Shown here one piece after another: positions 22,632 to 36,464 of a stretch of DNA of 64,000 nucleotides. Each line of letters starts with the position of its first letter. The first letter of the stretch is position 1. This stretch comes from Drosophila persimilis (taxonomy: Eukaryota > Arthropoda > Insecta > Diptera > Drosophilidae). The stretch covers positions 9,114,001 through 9,178,000 of the forward strand of contig NW_020825298.1 of the NCBI RefSeq assembly GCF_003286085.1, written 5' to 3'. The notes under the pieces are model-generated. The model did not search any database. It worked only from the letters and a program-made list of their open reading frames with translations, and was not told the origin of the DNA. Made by a program: the position numbers and the translations under genes.

Positions 22632-25440
22632 TCTTTCTTCAAGAGAAATCCTTCTACGGATGGAATGGGATGGGATAGTGTTGTAGCAACAATTTGAACC
22701 TAGTGTAAACTTATAAAGGCTGTTAGTTTTAAGGATCGTTTACTATTTTTATTTTATTTTAGTTATAATTTTAGAGCGCTGGCTAATAAAAAATTAATAA
22801 TTGAAAATTGACACGACTTTGAAGGTACAGTTTTTAAAGGAGTTTGGATTTTTCGAAATTTGAATGGTCATGTGCACCAAAAATGTGTCGAAAATTCAAA
22901 GATTCCTTATAATAAAAACTACGTACAAATTTCAAGTTAATCTCTCTATTATATACAATTTATTTGGATCGTCATTGTCACCGCACAGTGGAGCCTCAGT
23001 CGAAAAGAGGTGGCAAAAGTCTAATAGATAATATTCCAGAGCTTTCAATAATTGATCAATTATTTTCAAAAATAATCTGAATTTTAGTTAAGGAGAATAA
23101 ACTGTAGACTACATAACGAATAGTTCTGATCAACACTAAAAAATACTAGTCCCTTTCCTATACAGTGCCAAAAAAAAAAAATATCTTCCAAACCATTTAA
23201 TTTTTGGCCTGTTTTTCAACTTTGACTTAACAAAAATATGCCCTACATTTACCCGAGATTTGGTTTGTATGTGTTCTTTCAAAAGCGAATTCTGCATTTC
23301 GGATCGGATCGGCTCCTATCAAGATTTAAGTGCCATATCCTTGCACGAAAAACGGTATAAAATCCCATATAAAATCATATTTTGATCGTTCTTCTAGACA
23401 TCGTAGCATCGTGTTCATGTGCAGACAACCTTTTGGAAGATTGCCTTTTCAAGTTCAGTTCATTTTATGAAGATATCTTCGTTCAGATGTTACAAATTTA
23501 CCAAGGGGTGCTTCAGTATTTTAAATTCTTTAAAAAATGTTCACCAATCCCGTGTGCCTGTACTCCACCGATCTCCTAGTCGAAAAGATGGAATGAACTA
23601 CAGGCGCTGTTGTCATCGCAAAAGAAGAATAACAAACAATAAGTTTAAAACGTGGCACAAGCCACAATTAATTACTAACTTGATAACATGTTACTTTTAA
23701 CTTAAATATAACTTATTATGAAAACAAGAACATACGAGAAATACAATATAAAAACAAGTGTATAACGGAATCATTAAATAGTAATAGTGGAGTGCAGTGT
23801 AGTCTTTTTTAAAATTATGTATGTACATTATTTTTATAAAAATAATCCTTGGTCAATCTGTGGGAGAAATAGGATAAATACTGGTTGTATTTTTGGATAG
23901 GTTATCTCGGTTCCTTATCCGATTGTTTTGATTTTTGCCTTTACATTTGATTTACCCTCAGATCGGCATGGGGAAAACCTATAGCCATTGTATACTCGTA
24001 TGTATATTGACATATCCTTTGCGATCGCATCGGTCTTGCAACATTTGTTAACATTCGCCACACTTTATCCTCTATTCTATCAAATCACCGACAGACAACC
24101 CGTCTCTCAAGGAGCGTATCCTAGTTATTCCTGAGAGCTCTCAGGCGGCACGGCTTAGTAGCGGAGTGTGCCACACCCACTAAACTAACCATACGAAAAG
24201 GTCAAAACATCACTTACCAGCACACGATTAATGAGTTCCGACTTCCGACACGACAGAAGATAGAGCGAGAGAGGGGCCGGACCTCCAAACAGAAGTGATT
24301 AAGAGTCGCAAACGTCAACAGGTAAACAGTGATCCTTAAACAGGACCCTAGCGCTGCCTTAGATCCTTTGGCAGGATACCGACCAAATATCAATTGATTT
24401 AAACATAGTCATTTGTAAATGCTATGCGAACTATGGGAACTGTTTGTGTTTCCCGTCACTAAGCCACCGCTCTATGAACTCTAAAACAATAAAAAGCCGA
24501 AGAAAAGGATACAAATATATCGTTTCAATTTTCGAATATCACATTGACTTTTGTATTTATACAACTAAATACTCAACATTTACTTCAACTATAACTATAA
24601 TATCTATAACTATGTTCGTAATTCTAAGGTCCAAAAGGAACTCTTATATGTATATGGAATGCTCTTCACTAAGGTTTTGAGATTAAAAAATTTAGTTTAG
24701 AGCTTATGTACAGACACTTTCCGTAAAAATCATGCACATTTCTTTAAGTTTTTAATTAAAGTTAGAACCTAAGTTTAAAGATCATATCTAATACCTTTTT
24801 AATGAGTTTAGATTCTCGATTTAGGATCTAGTTTGAGGTTCATAGTTTAAAATGGGCTATACAAATTAGTTTCAGTCTTTGCGGGTATTATGAAATAATT
24901 GATTGGAATTTCCAAATTTGATGATCGCTAATCAAGAATCTATGTTCTTGACAAGAAAGTAAAGAAGTATAGGGTATCAGTCCAATAGAGATTCGATTGT
25001 ACTCAAAGAAGGTATTAAATAAGTAAATACTTTAAGTTTTTAGTATTCAACGTCTAAGGTCATCATGAATTAGATATCAGTCGTTTTTTGATATTTATTA
25101 AAGGATTCTGTCGCAACTCGATTAAACAACAAAAACCTATCTGAAAAGTTGTAATCTGTGAAATCTTCAGTCGTAGTTCTTAAAGGTCAATCATGTATCA
25201 ATTAAAGACCAAAAAGGGAGCCTTAGAAAAATATATTTAAACCTTTAGTTTGGATATTTTTCGATCACATCGACAAAAAATAATCAAATAAAAACTTTAA
25301 ATATGAAATTGACTAAAAGTAACGCTTGAACATTGATCCAAAATCAGTCAAAAGGGTTCTGAAGTAAGTAAAGTCGGGTCCTGCAAAATGTAGTTCGTTT
25401 ATGGGTCCTAGCACCGTTTCCAGTGAATATTTAAGTAAAG
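22632..25440. other. Intergenic DNA between amos and the RPRD-family gene
   Basis: After the amos 3' UTR the sequence is AT-rich and without any open frame of coding quality. The stretch at about 22977-23300 has a slightly different composition and could be an old insertion, but no terminal repeats or target duplication were seen. The rest (24400-25440) is very AT-rich and bland. Confidence 0.5.
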
Positions 25441-25449
25441 AAATCAAAC

Positions 25450-26422
25450 TTTATTGCAATTTCTTTTAACGATATCAATTTTTTTTTTACTTTTGTTTTT
25501 GTGTGTTGATTTTCATGATCAAACATTAATGTGAAATATATATGCATATACCATTATGAATATTATTACGATAAACATTTAGTGAAGAGCATAGCATACA
25601 CAACTGTGGCTTTGACCCAAAGTTAAGAATTCAGTATTGTTTTTGGACTAATTATACAACTATTTACAGTGTACTTAGGGGGGACTTAAGAATTAAGAAG
25701 CAATGGCGCATTTAACTAAATTGATAGCAAACGATATAAATACATATATAGAAGCTAAGGCAACGCTCTAAACTTAAAGGTTAATTGTAAAATATGTGTG
25801 TGGTTTTAAAAGTCTTTGCATATGGGTTTCGTTATGTCTGAAAGTCTCCCGGAAAAGAGGTCCACTGATGGGAAGGATGGGGTGGTGACTCAGATCCAGA
25901 TCAGCTTATTTTGCACATAATTAAATCACTCAATGGAGCTCCTCCCATATCATTTTTATTTAAACTTTAACGAGAAATCTATCAAGTATTGCAGATTAAA
26001 ATTGCTTTCAATAGGTCGATAGGTCCAAAGAGACGTGGAAGAAATCTTAAATCTTAAGAGTAAAATGTTGTTTCACAGTTTCTTAAACACTTTTATATGG
26101 TTGAATTGCAATAATTTAAAATCTGTATAACCGTCTTATCAATTAGCAAACGATCAATCGTCTTTATATATATATGTATATAGACACACGATATATATTG
26201 GGTTTATATTGGCCGCCCTCCCGGGCTTAGGTTGCTTTTGGGGTTTGTTCTGTACAATTTACGTCGGTGTTAAACTAAATCGAGCTGAGATAAGTGAGAG
26301 AGAACTACAAACTAAAACCTATTCTGGGCAAAGACGAAGGCGAAGCAGAGCAAGGTGTGCACAGCGGTCGCACGTGCTTTCTTTTGTCTGTTGTCTGTGT
26401 AGTTATATAATACGTAACGTAA
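25450..26422 (-). other. Probable 3' UTR of the RPRD-family gene
   Basis: On the - strand, AATAAA signals lie beyond the stop at 26423, at 25955-25960 and 25450-25455. The stretch has TATATA runs and no open frame of note on either strand. The 3' UTR length cannot be decided from sequence. Confidence 0.4.
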
Positions 26423-29400
26423 TTACATCCAAGCTTTACCACGCATGCGCCCACGTCCACGCATCTGACCACCGATGCTGCCGCCGCCTCCAGGCCCACC
26501 ACCGCCACCACGTGCATAGAACGGTCGTGGCCCAGGTCCGGGTCCACCATCGTAAGGTCCAGGCGGCCGCTGATAGGGTGCTCTTGGATACGGTCCCTGG
26601 TTCGACCAGCCGCGACCTCGTCCACGGCCACGCTGCTGCATGTTGTCCGGACTGTTCATGGGTGGCCCGTAACGCTGATACGGAAAGGGAGCTCCATACG
26701 GCGGTTGCGGCGGCGGCGGTGCTCCCGCTCCTATATGCATTTGAGGCATTTGATTCCATGGTTGCTGCTGCTGCTGGCCAAGCGGTGAATGCTGCTGCTG
26801 CTGGTCCTGCTCCCCGGACATATCCTGCATTGGCTGGCCCAGAAAACTGTTGTTCGACTCCCAGGGATTCATGAAATCTGTGGGGGTTTCCAAAAGTACA
26901 GGACGCGATGGCGTCAAACCACCATTGGCATCCGCTTCAGCCTCCTCCAGTTCCTCCTTGGGTTCTAAATTGAGAAAATTGGCGAAAAGTTCAACAAATT
27001 TCTTAAAAATATAGAAAACAAAGAAAACCCGACTACCTCGCTGCGACTCATCGATATCATCGTCCGACATGTCCATATCTATGACCATATCTGCAGGATC
27101 ATAGCGTGTACCGCCATCTAAACGATCGGATTCCGATGAAGAGCCTGCAAGATAATTTGCATTATGGATTGGAAATTTCCAAAAGACGTTTCCAACTACT
27201 TACTCGCATTGGATTTGTGCGGAGAGCTGGTCTTGGTCTTGGCATAGCTATTGCCAGGCGGAGCCATGATGCCCTCATCAGCAGAGCCTGGCACAATGCG
27301 ATAGTCCACATCCCCACCACCACCACCAAAATCCTAAAAATATGACATTTATGACAGGAAATTCTATGATCTATGCGCCAGTGAGTCGACTACCTTATCT
27401 GCACCGCCAGGGGAACCAGTGAGGGATATAAGATTCCTATGATCAATATCTACCAGCTGGCGTGTCTTGTCCTGGCTGAGACCCAGCTTTGCCCCGAAAT
27501 TAAAGGCCGGCGGCAGCTGGAGCGTGCGATGATCCACATCCTCGGCGCCCAGTGCTGCGGCATTATTGTGCAAATGCTCGCTGTACTCTGGCGGGGCGAC
27601 ACTGGCCTTGCGCTCGAAATGGGGCGGTGAATGCGGCGTGGACTGCGGATTATAGGCGGAGGAACTGGCACCGCTGCTATTTAAACTGGTGTCCAGCGGC
27701 GTCCACGACATGCTCATGTTCCAGGTGCTGTTGAAGTCATCTCCTCCATTTCCGCCGCCGCCGCCGCCGCCAGACGAGCCAATGGATGGTGGCAATGGGG
27801 GTGGAGGCATTGGAGCGGGTGTATATTGTGCATCCTGACCGCCGCCACTATTTCCCCCATAGCCATGATGCGAGGGCAGCGGAGGCACATACTGTTCCTG
27901 GTTGTTGGAACCAAAAATCGCAGACGGTGCCAATGGACTGTCAAACTGCGAATGATTGGGATTGTATTCCCCGCCACCACCAGACCCGCCGCCGCCGCCG
28001 CCTCCTACTCCTCCACCAAGGCCAGGTATGGAGCTGTTGTTGCTACCGCCAGCGCTGCCGCTGCTGTTGTTGTTGCTGTAGCTGGAGAGGGGCTCTGGTT
28101 TGTAGAAATTGGCGCTCGGCGCATAGGCCTCATCATCCGAACGCGAGCCAATTACCTCGATGGCGCTTCCCAGATCCTTCGAGTCCCGCTTGAAGTCATT
28201 GATGTCGAAAGGGAGCTTGCCGCTGTCCAAATAGCTGGAGAAACCATTCAATCCGCCGCTGAACATGTTCTACAATTGGAAATAAATAAAATCCTCCCAT
28301 CTGCTCAGTTCCTTTCGGTTTCCTTACCATTCCCAATGGCGGACTTGTCTCGTCGGGCAGCTGGAGATCTGCATCACGCTCGGGCGATGGCGCATTTATG
28401 TCCGGCGATGGTATGGGACTTTGCAGCGTGGGTATGGTCTCATCCAGCTTCCTTTTCACAATCTTTATGCGTGTGCCGAAACTTTTATAGGCCTAAGATG
28501 AGTGACAGAAAAATGCTACAGAGAGAGAGATCGATCAGCATTATTATAGGGACTTACACTGGCCACCACTTTGACCTCTCTGCCTTGATGCTCGTAAAAC
28601 TTTTTAGCCGCCTCCACGCTGGCAAGCACTGCCTTGCGGCTCTTGATTTCGTTTTGCAAATTCTTGTTGTAGGCATTTATAAAGGCCACACAGCGTTCCA
28701 CTTCCTTTTCAATGTCCCCCGAGTGGCTCTTGTCCTTGAGCTGCTGCTTGATGGTCTCGATCTCTAGATGCGGTGGCTTCGGCAGCTTCTTCATGCTCTT
28801 GTCGGTGGCCTCCGCCAGTTCCACGCACTCGCGCACCTGGGCAATGAGTGTGGCATTCTGGAACTCGTCGCTGGCATCAATTTGCGATTTCTTTGGCGGT
28901 GTAATGTTGAGCAGACCGCTGAGATCGCTCAGATATTCCTCATTGTAGATTTCACGCTGTTCCCAGATCTTAAAGATGCGCAATATCTTATCCTTGACAC
29001 GTTCATCTCTGCCAAGAGAAGAGATATTAGTATCGAGTGACTTTTAAGGGGGATTTCTGATGACTTACCGCACCATGGTGGTGGCTCTTTGGAGGGCTGT
29101 GGCCCAGCATTCCACGAATTCGTATCGCTTCCGCTTGCTATATTGTATGACATCGTTGGCCAGATAGAAGAGCACCAATCGATGATCCACACGCACTAAA
29201 AGCACAACAGAATAAGTTCTGACTCCGGCATTAAATATGCGCGACAGCAGTGCCTTACCTCTTTTGAAAACGTTGAGCCAGGACTGGATGATCTTCTTAT
29301 GGTTGAGGCGGTGCTGCAGGCACCAATTCGACATCTGCTGTATGCCCTCCTGTGTGTCCTTCAGCGCCTCTAGGCGCGTCTCAAAGAGCTCATCGTCAAA

Positions 29401-29427
29401 GGGTTCGTTTGCGCTCAATTGGGCCAT
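26423..29427 (-). CDS. RPRD-family protein with CID domain (RNA polymerase II CTD binding)
   Basis: Eight coding exons on the - strand give 855 residues: 29259-29427, 29069-29195, 28558-29008, 28328-28492, 27394-28269, 27204-27333, 27037-27144 and 26423-26964. Residues 1-135 are a CTD-interacting domain (FETRLEALKDTQEGIQQMSN, later DHRLVLFYLANDVIQYSKRK and VKDKILRIFKIWEQR). A CREPT-type coiled coil follows at about 190-245, including VERCVAFINAYNKNL. The remainder is low complexity: Ser/Gly/Pro-rich with poly-Gly and PPPP runs, a Gln-rich stretch, and a C-terminal Arg-Gly tail. RPRD proteins bind phosphorylated Pol II CTD and recruit the RPAP2 phosphatase. The length and disordered tail are closer to RPRD2 than to RPRD1A/B (about 320). 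I leave the fly symbol open. Confidence 0.9.
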
Positions 29428-32400
29428 ATTACTTGCTCTAGCACTCAGCACATTACACTGTAACACGATATATGAGGGTGGATGGTGGTGGAAAATCACG
29501 CAAATACAATTGTTTACAACGTTTCGTTCACGAGGGGGTCTGGTCTGTCCAGACCAGGCAGCAGGAAGCAGGCGCAGCGCAGCGGCTACTTTTCAGCGTT
29601 GTATTCTTCACTCCACACGCGCACTTTTTTTCACCCCACAATTTTCTTCGCCCACGCGTTTTCACCGCACCTTTGCGCTTAAACGTAAATCATCTCATTG
29701 CCGCCGAACATTTTCTCACCGATTGTCGCTTGTGATAGTAGAAAACTACACGTTTTATTGGTTAAAATTCAAACAAATTTTATGGAAAAAGCAACATAAA
29801 AATTTAGCTATCTTCGTAGGGATGATAAATATTTTGATAATACATCGATACATATTTTTCGTCGTACTGGACTGGCGACATATATAGGGTAATATTCTAT
29901 CGGTAGTTTTGTGCGATAAGAGGAACTTATCGGCATTAAAAATAACCATAAATTCAAAATATAATATTGGACGTGTTCCGTGTGCTATTTGTAGTGGTTT
30001 GGAGCACAAAAATGATTGTGAATAAATTGTTTGCAAGTGTTTGCATGTGTTCATACAGAAAAGTAAGTTTTAAGCGTGGGCGCCAGATTACAATTTGAAT
30101 TGATTTGAACAACAATCGATATATCGAAATAAACGCTGGCAGAATACATAAGCATGTGTGAGGCGTCAAAATCCGCATATCCTCCCATTATTTTCAGCTT
30201 TCAACAAAAAATGGGGGTTTTTACATTAGTATATTTAGGGACTTACCAAATATTTTGAAACTCATACACTCACACAGGTTGCTCTCTCCTGGAACGCAAA
30301 AATGAGCCAATATTGTACATGGGCTATAAATAGGGGTATGGACAACTGGCAAAAACAGGCAAGGAAAATTGCAAGGCTCGTACGAACCTCACCTCGTCGA
30401 TGTTTTATTCCAGGAATCTTTTGGGATTTCCTCTCATGTGCCGAGAAATCGAGCAGCATTGTCCTTTTAATTACTTTTATGTATTGTTTATTATGTATTA
30501 TTTTGACTAAAACACAGTTTACAAGTTAATGTTGCCCGCAACACGGCAGAAAAAATGTTGACGCGGATTTAGCAACATTTTGCATGCCCTGGGGGAAATG
30601 GATATTATAGAATTGAGAAACTGTTTGTCATCCCAAGCTCCAAATAAGGCAAAAACAACTTAGTCTCTGTTTTAAACCTATTTCAACGATATTTTGCAGC
30701 ATATTGTCACCTTACAGGGACCAAGAATAGGTATAAGGATGTATATAAACACGAGACAATAATCAAATGCATGAAAATGTCTAAAACATATCAATTTGAG
30801 AAAATTCCTTTGTTAATTACGTTTCAAAAACAGTTTGGAAAACTGAATCTTCATATTAAATTAACGAAATAGGGTATACAAAGGCCTATACACACATCTG
30901 CCGGGGCGAGGAGTTCATGCGCGCCATGCAAAAGGAGTCGGTGCGCAGTCTGTGGGGGAGTGGATACCAAAGCTGTTTTGCCCGCGCATCAACTTCGTCC
31001 ACGCGACTTAAGCACGTAAATATTTGCCGGCACGCTACATATTCGAATTGTAATCCGTATTTATTGATAACTTTTTGTGTTAAACGCCGTGCGGTGGTGT
31101 GGGTTAATTTTGTGTTGTTAAGGTTTGTTTCTGCGCTTGTGTTGGTTTGCCGGCATATGGTGTCCGTCCTGTCCTTCCTAGAGATGTGGCTTTAGACCGT
31201 ATATTGTTACTGAATCGTGAGAATTTTAAAAGAATTTATGCAAGAACGTTTTCACCCAAGCTCTGATAAACAAAGTGTTCTTGTTAGGCGACATTTTCCA
31301 AGTACACTTCGTGGTTTTCCACATAGTCTAGCAACAAGTGAAGCAGCGATGCGTGAGTGTCCGTGAGGCGCCAGCTCTGCTTTCACTCCCGCAACCATCT
31401 CTAGTCTCAGACGGTGTTTTGATTGTATATTTTGGGTCATTTTGTGAAACTCTACAGCAGGGTGTATATTTGATTTGGAGATGTTTGTAACGGCAGATGT
31501 GGCTGTCTTTTTTTGGTCAAAAAATGTTCCTTCCCTGCCTCACAATAGGCCTTCTTTTTGCCTGTTGCAATCCGAACTCAGATCAAATTGGTCAAATTTA
31601 TGGAAACTTGTATATTTCTAAACATAATTCGACCAAAAGAATCTGTATAATACACATACATACAACAGTTGAAAGACATAAAGTGCTGAAAAGTGCATCT
31701 TTATAAACAGATAAACAATGCTGCTAAACAGAATCTACATCGGATTAGCATATCGGTAAAAAAAATAAAAATTTCGAAAACAAATTTTTATTTTTTTTGT
31801 ATTAGTAGATAACATATTTATGTACATACCATAGAAACCCTTCTTCATCTAAGAGGGTATCAAATGCTTGTTACCCCAAAACCGGCTTTCATGTCCTGTT
31901 TTTACTATTATTTAGTTGAGTAGGCAACAAAAAAAAAAAAAACTAATCGAAAAAAAACTAGAGAGTAGAAAATTTGTCCGCAAATATCCTCTACCTACGA
32001 CCTTGAGCAATGAACACGCAATTTGCTTATAAAACCAGGCCTGTCTCTGCCTCTGTCCCTCCAAGCGCCAAGCAATTTATTTGCAACTGTAAAATGAGCA
32101 AGTTCCCTGTTGCCATTAGGGCCATGTAATTATTCTGATTACTTGGCTCAGACAACAGGAAAATACCAATAACAAAAACAGCAGCAACGAACAGCAACAA
32201 CAACCAATATCCCGCTGCTCTACTGACCCAGTGCCAACTAACGTTACGTTACGCTTTTGGCCCGCTTTCCGGTGTCCATCGGTCCGTCCGGCCGGCCTCC
32301 GTTCTGGCCATTTGAGCAGCGACGACGACAACGCCACGCCACGCCACACGGGAAATGCGCCGTAGCAAATAATTACGCTTCAATTGCTGCTCGACCCTCA

Positions 32401-35400
32401 AGGATTTCGGTTTGATTGCTCCTTGAGCTCCATAAAAAAAAAACAAATATAAATAGCAAAAAAGAAAACAGAAACTAGAACGGTCTGTCGCGTTGCTTAA
32501 AGTGATAACAGGAGAAGTTTAAGTAATAAATTGAGATAAGGAAGTTTCCCGAATTGATTGAGAGGTAAGTCTAATCTGGGGATGGATTATTGAATAATTT
32601 ATGTATGAAAGAACTTCTTTGAGATGACTTATTGCTGGCTACAAGAATAAAATGTTTACGGTTTTATCTTTGACAATTTGTTGAACTTAGAGCTCAAAAG
32701 GTTCGGCTGTATTTGGCTACTATTGTTATATATTATTATATTTCTGGCTATTACATAAAATACCAGGAGAGCATTCAATTTGTACGTATTCCAGTTTCCC
32801 ACAGACTCAAAAGCAGCCCCACCCACAGGAAACCAAACCCACCCACGCATTCAGCGATAATCGCAATTAGCCCACACCTTTTGGTCCAGATGGAAAACAA
32901 TAAACACTAATTAGGAAGCAGTTCCGAGGACAGAACAACATCATGCAATTGAAAAGCACTGGTTTCTCCGCACTCGTGTAACCTGATTTTCAGGCTGGCT
33001 ATAAGGGCTATCACCGCCCAGACCAGACCATTCAGACCTAGTCCTACGACATACACAAACACAGAGCCCCAGAGGCACAGAGGCACAGAGGCGTTTGTCA
33101 ATTAGTTGGTTCATTCGCAAGGCCGAAATGCAGAGGGAACCTCCCAGCCCTTCGACAGTCTGTTGCGACGTAGATATTGCCGTTTTTTTTTTCCTAGAAA
33201 TGTAATCAGATTTTTACCCACCAGCCAGCAGATTGTGGCTCATCCCTGATTTCATTCCACTTGAGCTGCATTTTCCTTTAGTCAACTTTTGATTTCTACG
33301 TCAATCAATGCTCAGGGGGGAAAGTATTACGATACGACAAACGTTTCTTGCATACATTTGCAAGCTGGCAAAAGAGAAATGTCCCCAGAAGACACATTCC
33401 CTTGCCCTCCTGCCCCTCTGCCACTCGGGGAGACCTGCCAGGCGACAAAAAAGAAAAATGGTAAGCAGGCAAAGAAGTATATATTTCAAATGGTATCTAT
33501 CGATGTGTGTGTTTGTATGTGTGGGGGGTGGTGGGAGATCGACGTCATCAGGAAGGAGTCCATGCCCACGCCGAAGCCCACACCAACGCCCACTCCCACG
33601 CCCACGCCATGTGGGGGGCTCTAAACGGCGTAAACAAGTTCCAGCGTCAGCATTGAATTAGTTGGATGCCTTAGGATTAAGTTAGCTTTCAGTTGGAATG
33701 ACTATTAGATGGTGGGGTATACCTGATTGAAGAGAGAGAAACATAAGAACATTTGGGATATCCATTAAATATAGTTTTTGCTAACAAATAAAACAACAAA
33801 TAATTAATTATTGAAATATTACGTTGAGTGGATTTCAGAGCCCCCAAGAAGTGGTACCGCTTGCCCGCGGAATCGATTGAAAACCGAATCGAAAAGATAC
33901 AAATATAAAATCCTTAACATCACTCAGGGGCTTTCATGGATTCCACAAAACTTACTAGTGTGCAAAGACTCACACTGGGATCACATCTCTGTGCGCACCT
34001 GTCCTAGAGTTAAAGCCCCCTTCAATCCTCATACCAAAGGGTATCCCCTTCGTTTATCCCTAAAAACTGTTCGCCCATGAAGGTGCATTAGCTTAGGTGG
34101 TCGTGGCACTAATGACAAATTGAATGCATCACTTGGCAGGGGACACACACAGGACGCAGGACGCAGGACTCAGGAGAACACATGATGGATGTGGCACAAG
34201 CACCCACAGAACGAACCAGCCGTCAGACGCCAGACGCAGAGTCAGAAACCACTTTGACTGCCTTTCTCTTGCCATTTGCATAGATGTTTGTACGAAAAAG
34301 GGGAGACACTACGGGGAGTACTACGGGTACAAATATTGCATGTGGGAGAACGACAACCCGCAGGGACACAGCAGCAACAACAAACACCCAGTGACAGCCT
34401 GACAAAGGACATCGGAGAGAAGAAGTGAAGGAGGATGGATATATGTAAAAAGGGAACCCCTTTGCAGATGAAAAAGCAGCGCTGGCTGGCACTTAATAAG
34501 TCAAAATGGCTTTGCCATCGTTATTTATGATATATGGCACTTTTTTACCCCTTAGCCGCATGCTGCCTGATATATTAATCTTATACACTTGGAAAAAAAT
34601 ATTGGATGAGTACTATTTACGAGCCAAGGGATTGTATAGGTGCTCTATAAAAGAAGATGGAAATTCATGCATACAGCTGCATGTTACAAACTTTGTTCAC
34701 GCATGAACACATTATTGTCTCAAAGAACAAGGTTCCTAAACTGATTCCTAAATTTAAGTGAAGAAATTCCATAAAGTAGACACTTTGTGATTGATCGGGT
34801 GTGAGATGAGGAAAGATCTGTAGACCCATTGACAAGTACGACAAGAAAACATACAAGTGGACAAAACACTTGATCAATATAGTCCCAAAATACCAGTAAC
34901 GATTTCCTTTTCGTGGGTCTAGCGATAATAATAGGATACAAAATTGTACTGTATAAAGTACATTGTTAAATCATATATAAGGCTCGGTGATAAGGAATTT
35001 TGCATTAAAGGTCTGCTTAAAAATGCATGTTATTTCTTCAATCAATAAGAGTATGTATCTTGTTGCTTGTTGAGTGCCTCGCTGTTGGCGCTAATGAAGC
35101 CCCCACTCGTCATGCAAGTCATCAGCGCTTGGGCCTCTTGCATAATTAGCTAATTGAGCGCTCAGCGTTAATGATTCGCATGGCAACAATAAGAGGAGCA
35201 GCACAACAGCATCCTCAGCAAACTGTGTAAAATGCGTACAAACACACTAATTGAGGATGGGATGGAAATGGGTACCGAATGCCGCTTAAAAAGACATTAG
35301 GCTGAAAAATGGTACTCCAGGCACTCCTGGCTCTCCTATATGCCCACTCTATCCATTGAAACCATTCAGTGAAAAACACACCAAGAGCTAATAAGCGTTA

Positions 35401-36190
35401 TGCTGTATGTTGTTGTCCCACGCGGCGTATACGCAACATGCAACGAAAATGTCTGCTACGTGATTTGAACACCCAAAACGGAGGCGAGGCAAACGACACG
35501 TGGCATCCAAAATCCACCATTTCAATGGGTAGCTTTACTCGAATGCTGTGCTCCTCCTAGTTCTTCCTTTCTTTCGTCTGCTGTCTGCCGTCTGTTTGCC
35601 TAGGCTTTTCTTGGTTTTTCCATTGTTGTCGCGACGCTTTTTTTTTTTTCTTTTTTACTCCGTTTGCTGTTGACTTTCGAGTGCGTACAATCCTGGGGAT
35701 CGCTGAAGGCTCAGCGCTTTGAGCACGTTTTATTTTAATAGCGCTCTTGTGGCGCATTTCCACCGCTCCGAACCTACAAGAAAAGGACTTTCAAACGGAG
35801 GGAGCATCATAGTCTTCTCTCTGAATATTGACTAAGAAGTCAAGCTGCATTTACTACTGGCTCTGCTTTTAGGCGCTTGAAAAGCGAGTCAGGTGGCAGC
35901 TATTTTCCACGCGTTTGCTTAACTGGAAAAGTTTCTGCAAAGTTGAATGTTTTCCTGAAAAGTTATACACGTGTTCTTGGTGTTTAAACGACTTTGGAAG
36001 CGGATTTTTAGGGGTTTGTCGTAGCTGCTGGTTAAAGATTTTGTAATATATTTTTGACACTACGATGAACTATTTTATTACCATCATTTAATCGGTATTA
36101 TTTATGTAGATTTATGGAATGTTTTGATCGTTATTCAAATTCGATTCAAAGACTATAAAGTATTATATTTTGCTTTCTTGGCACCGAACT
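29428..36190. other. RPRD-gene upstream DNA and gene-poor spacer
   Basis: The first ~500 bp is the promoter side of the RPRD gene, with CGATA words such as CATCGATA near 29845 and ATCGATATATCGA near 30115-30128. Beyond it no gene was recognised. A GC-richer island at about 30890-31190 and a possible fragment of a mini-me-type end at 31455-31497 are treated as findings. The rest is ordinary noncoding fly DNA with A/T runs and a (CACGCC)n-like tract near 33571-33608. Confidence 0.4.
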
Positions 36191-36198
36191 CTGTTCTT

Positions 36199-36257
36199 CG
36201 CCAAAGTGCGTGTATATTGATGCTGGATTCTGGGACCGACTCACCTGCCCAAGGCGG
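36199..36257 (+). repeat. Dispersed small repeat, copy 1
   Basis: It shares the skeleton CCAAAG...TGTGTAT-TTG-TG...CTGGGACCGACTCA with 36386-36464 and 54176-54262. This copy reads GCCAAAGTGCGTGTATATTG and then GGGACCGACTCACCTGCCCAAGG. The family is unknown. Confidence 0.5.
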
Positions 36258-36385
36258 TTTTTTCGTGCCTCAAGCAACATTTTGGTGGCTTTATAGAACT
36301 TAAGATTACAGGAAATACTCGTAAACGTAGAATTCTGAAAAAATACCCCAGGTAAAAGTGAAAAAACTTTCCGATATTCCGATAT

Positions 36386-36464
36386 GCCTCGCCAAAGACT
36401 GTGTATTTTGTTGTCGGTTTCTGGGGACCGACTCATCTATCCAAGGGGATTGACGAACAGACAG
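36386..36464 (+). repeat. Dispersed small repeat, copy 2
   Basis: It contains CCAAAGACTGTGTATTTTGT, then CTGGGGACCGACTCA, then TTGACGAACAGACAGG. It lies about 190 bp after copy 1 in the same orientation, so the two form a tandem pair. It matches copy 3 better than copy 1. Confidence 0.55.

Noticed and set aside
22977-23300. Possible mariner-like or other transposon insertion downstream of amos
   Set aside because: The composition differs slightly, but no paired terminal repeats, TA duplication or transposase frame could be found.
27826-28767. 313-residue open frame on the + strand across the RPRD gene
   Set aside because: It runs through the introns and poly-Gly exons of the - strand gene. 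The sense exons have intact splice sites and a known domain, so this is a shadow frame.
33289-33661. Overlapping open frames over Pro/Thr-rich and Arg-rich translations
   Set aside because: The apparent PTPTPT repeats come from a CCCACG-type simple repeat at about 33571-33608; both frames are equally open, typical of noncoding repeat DNA.
36199-36464. Possible tRNA-like element in the repeated GGGACCGACTCA block
   Set aside because: No cloverleaf, no A/B box pair at proper spacing, and the three copies do not conserve stem pairing.
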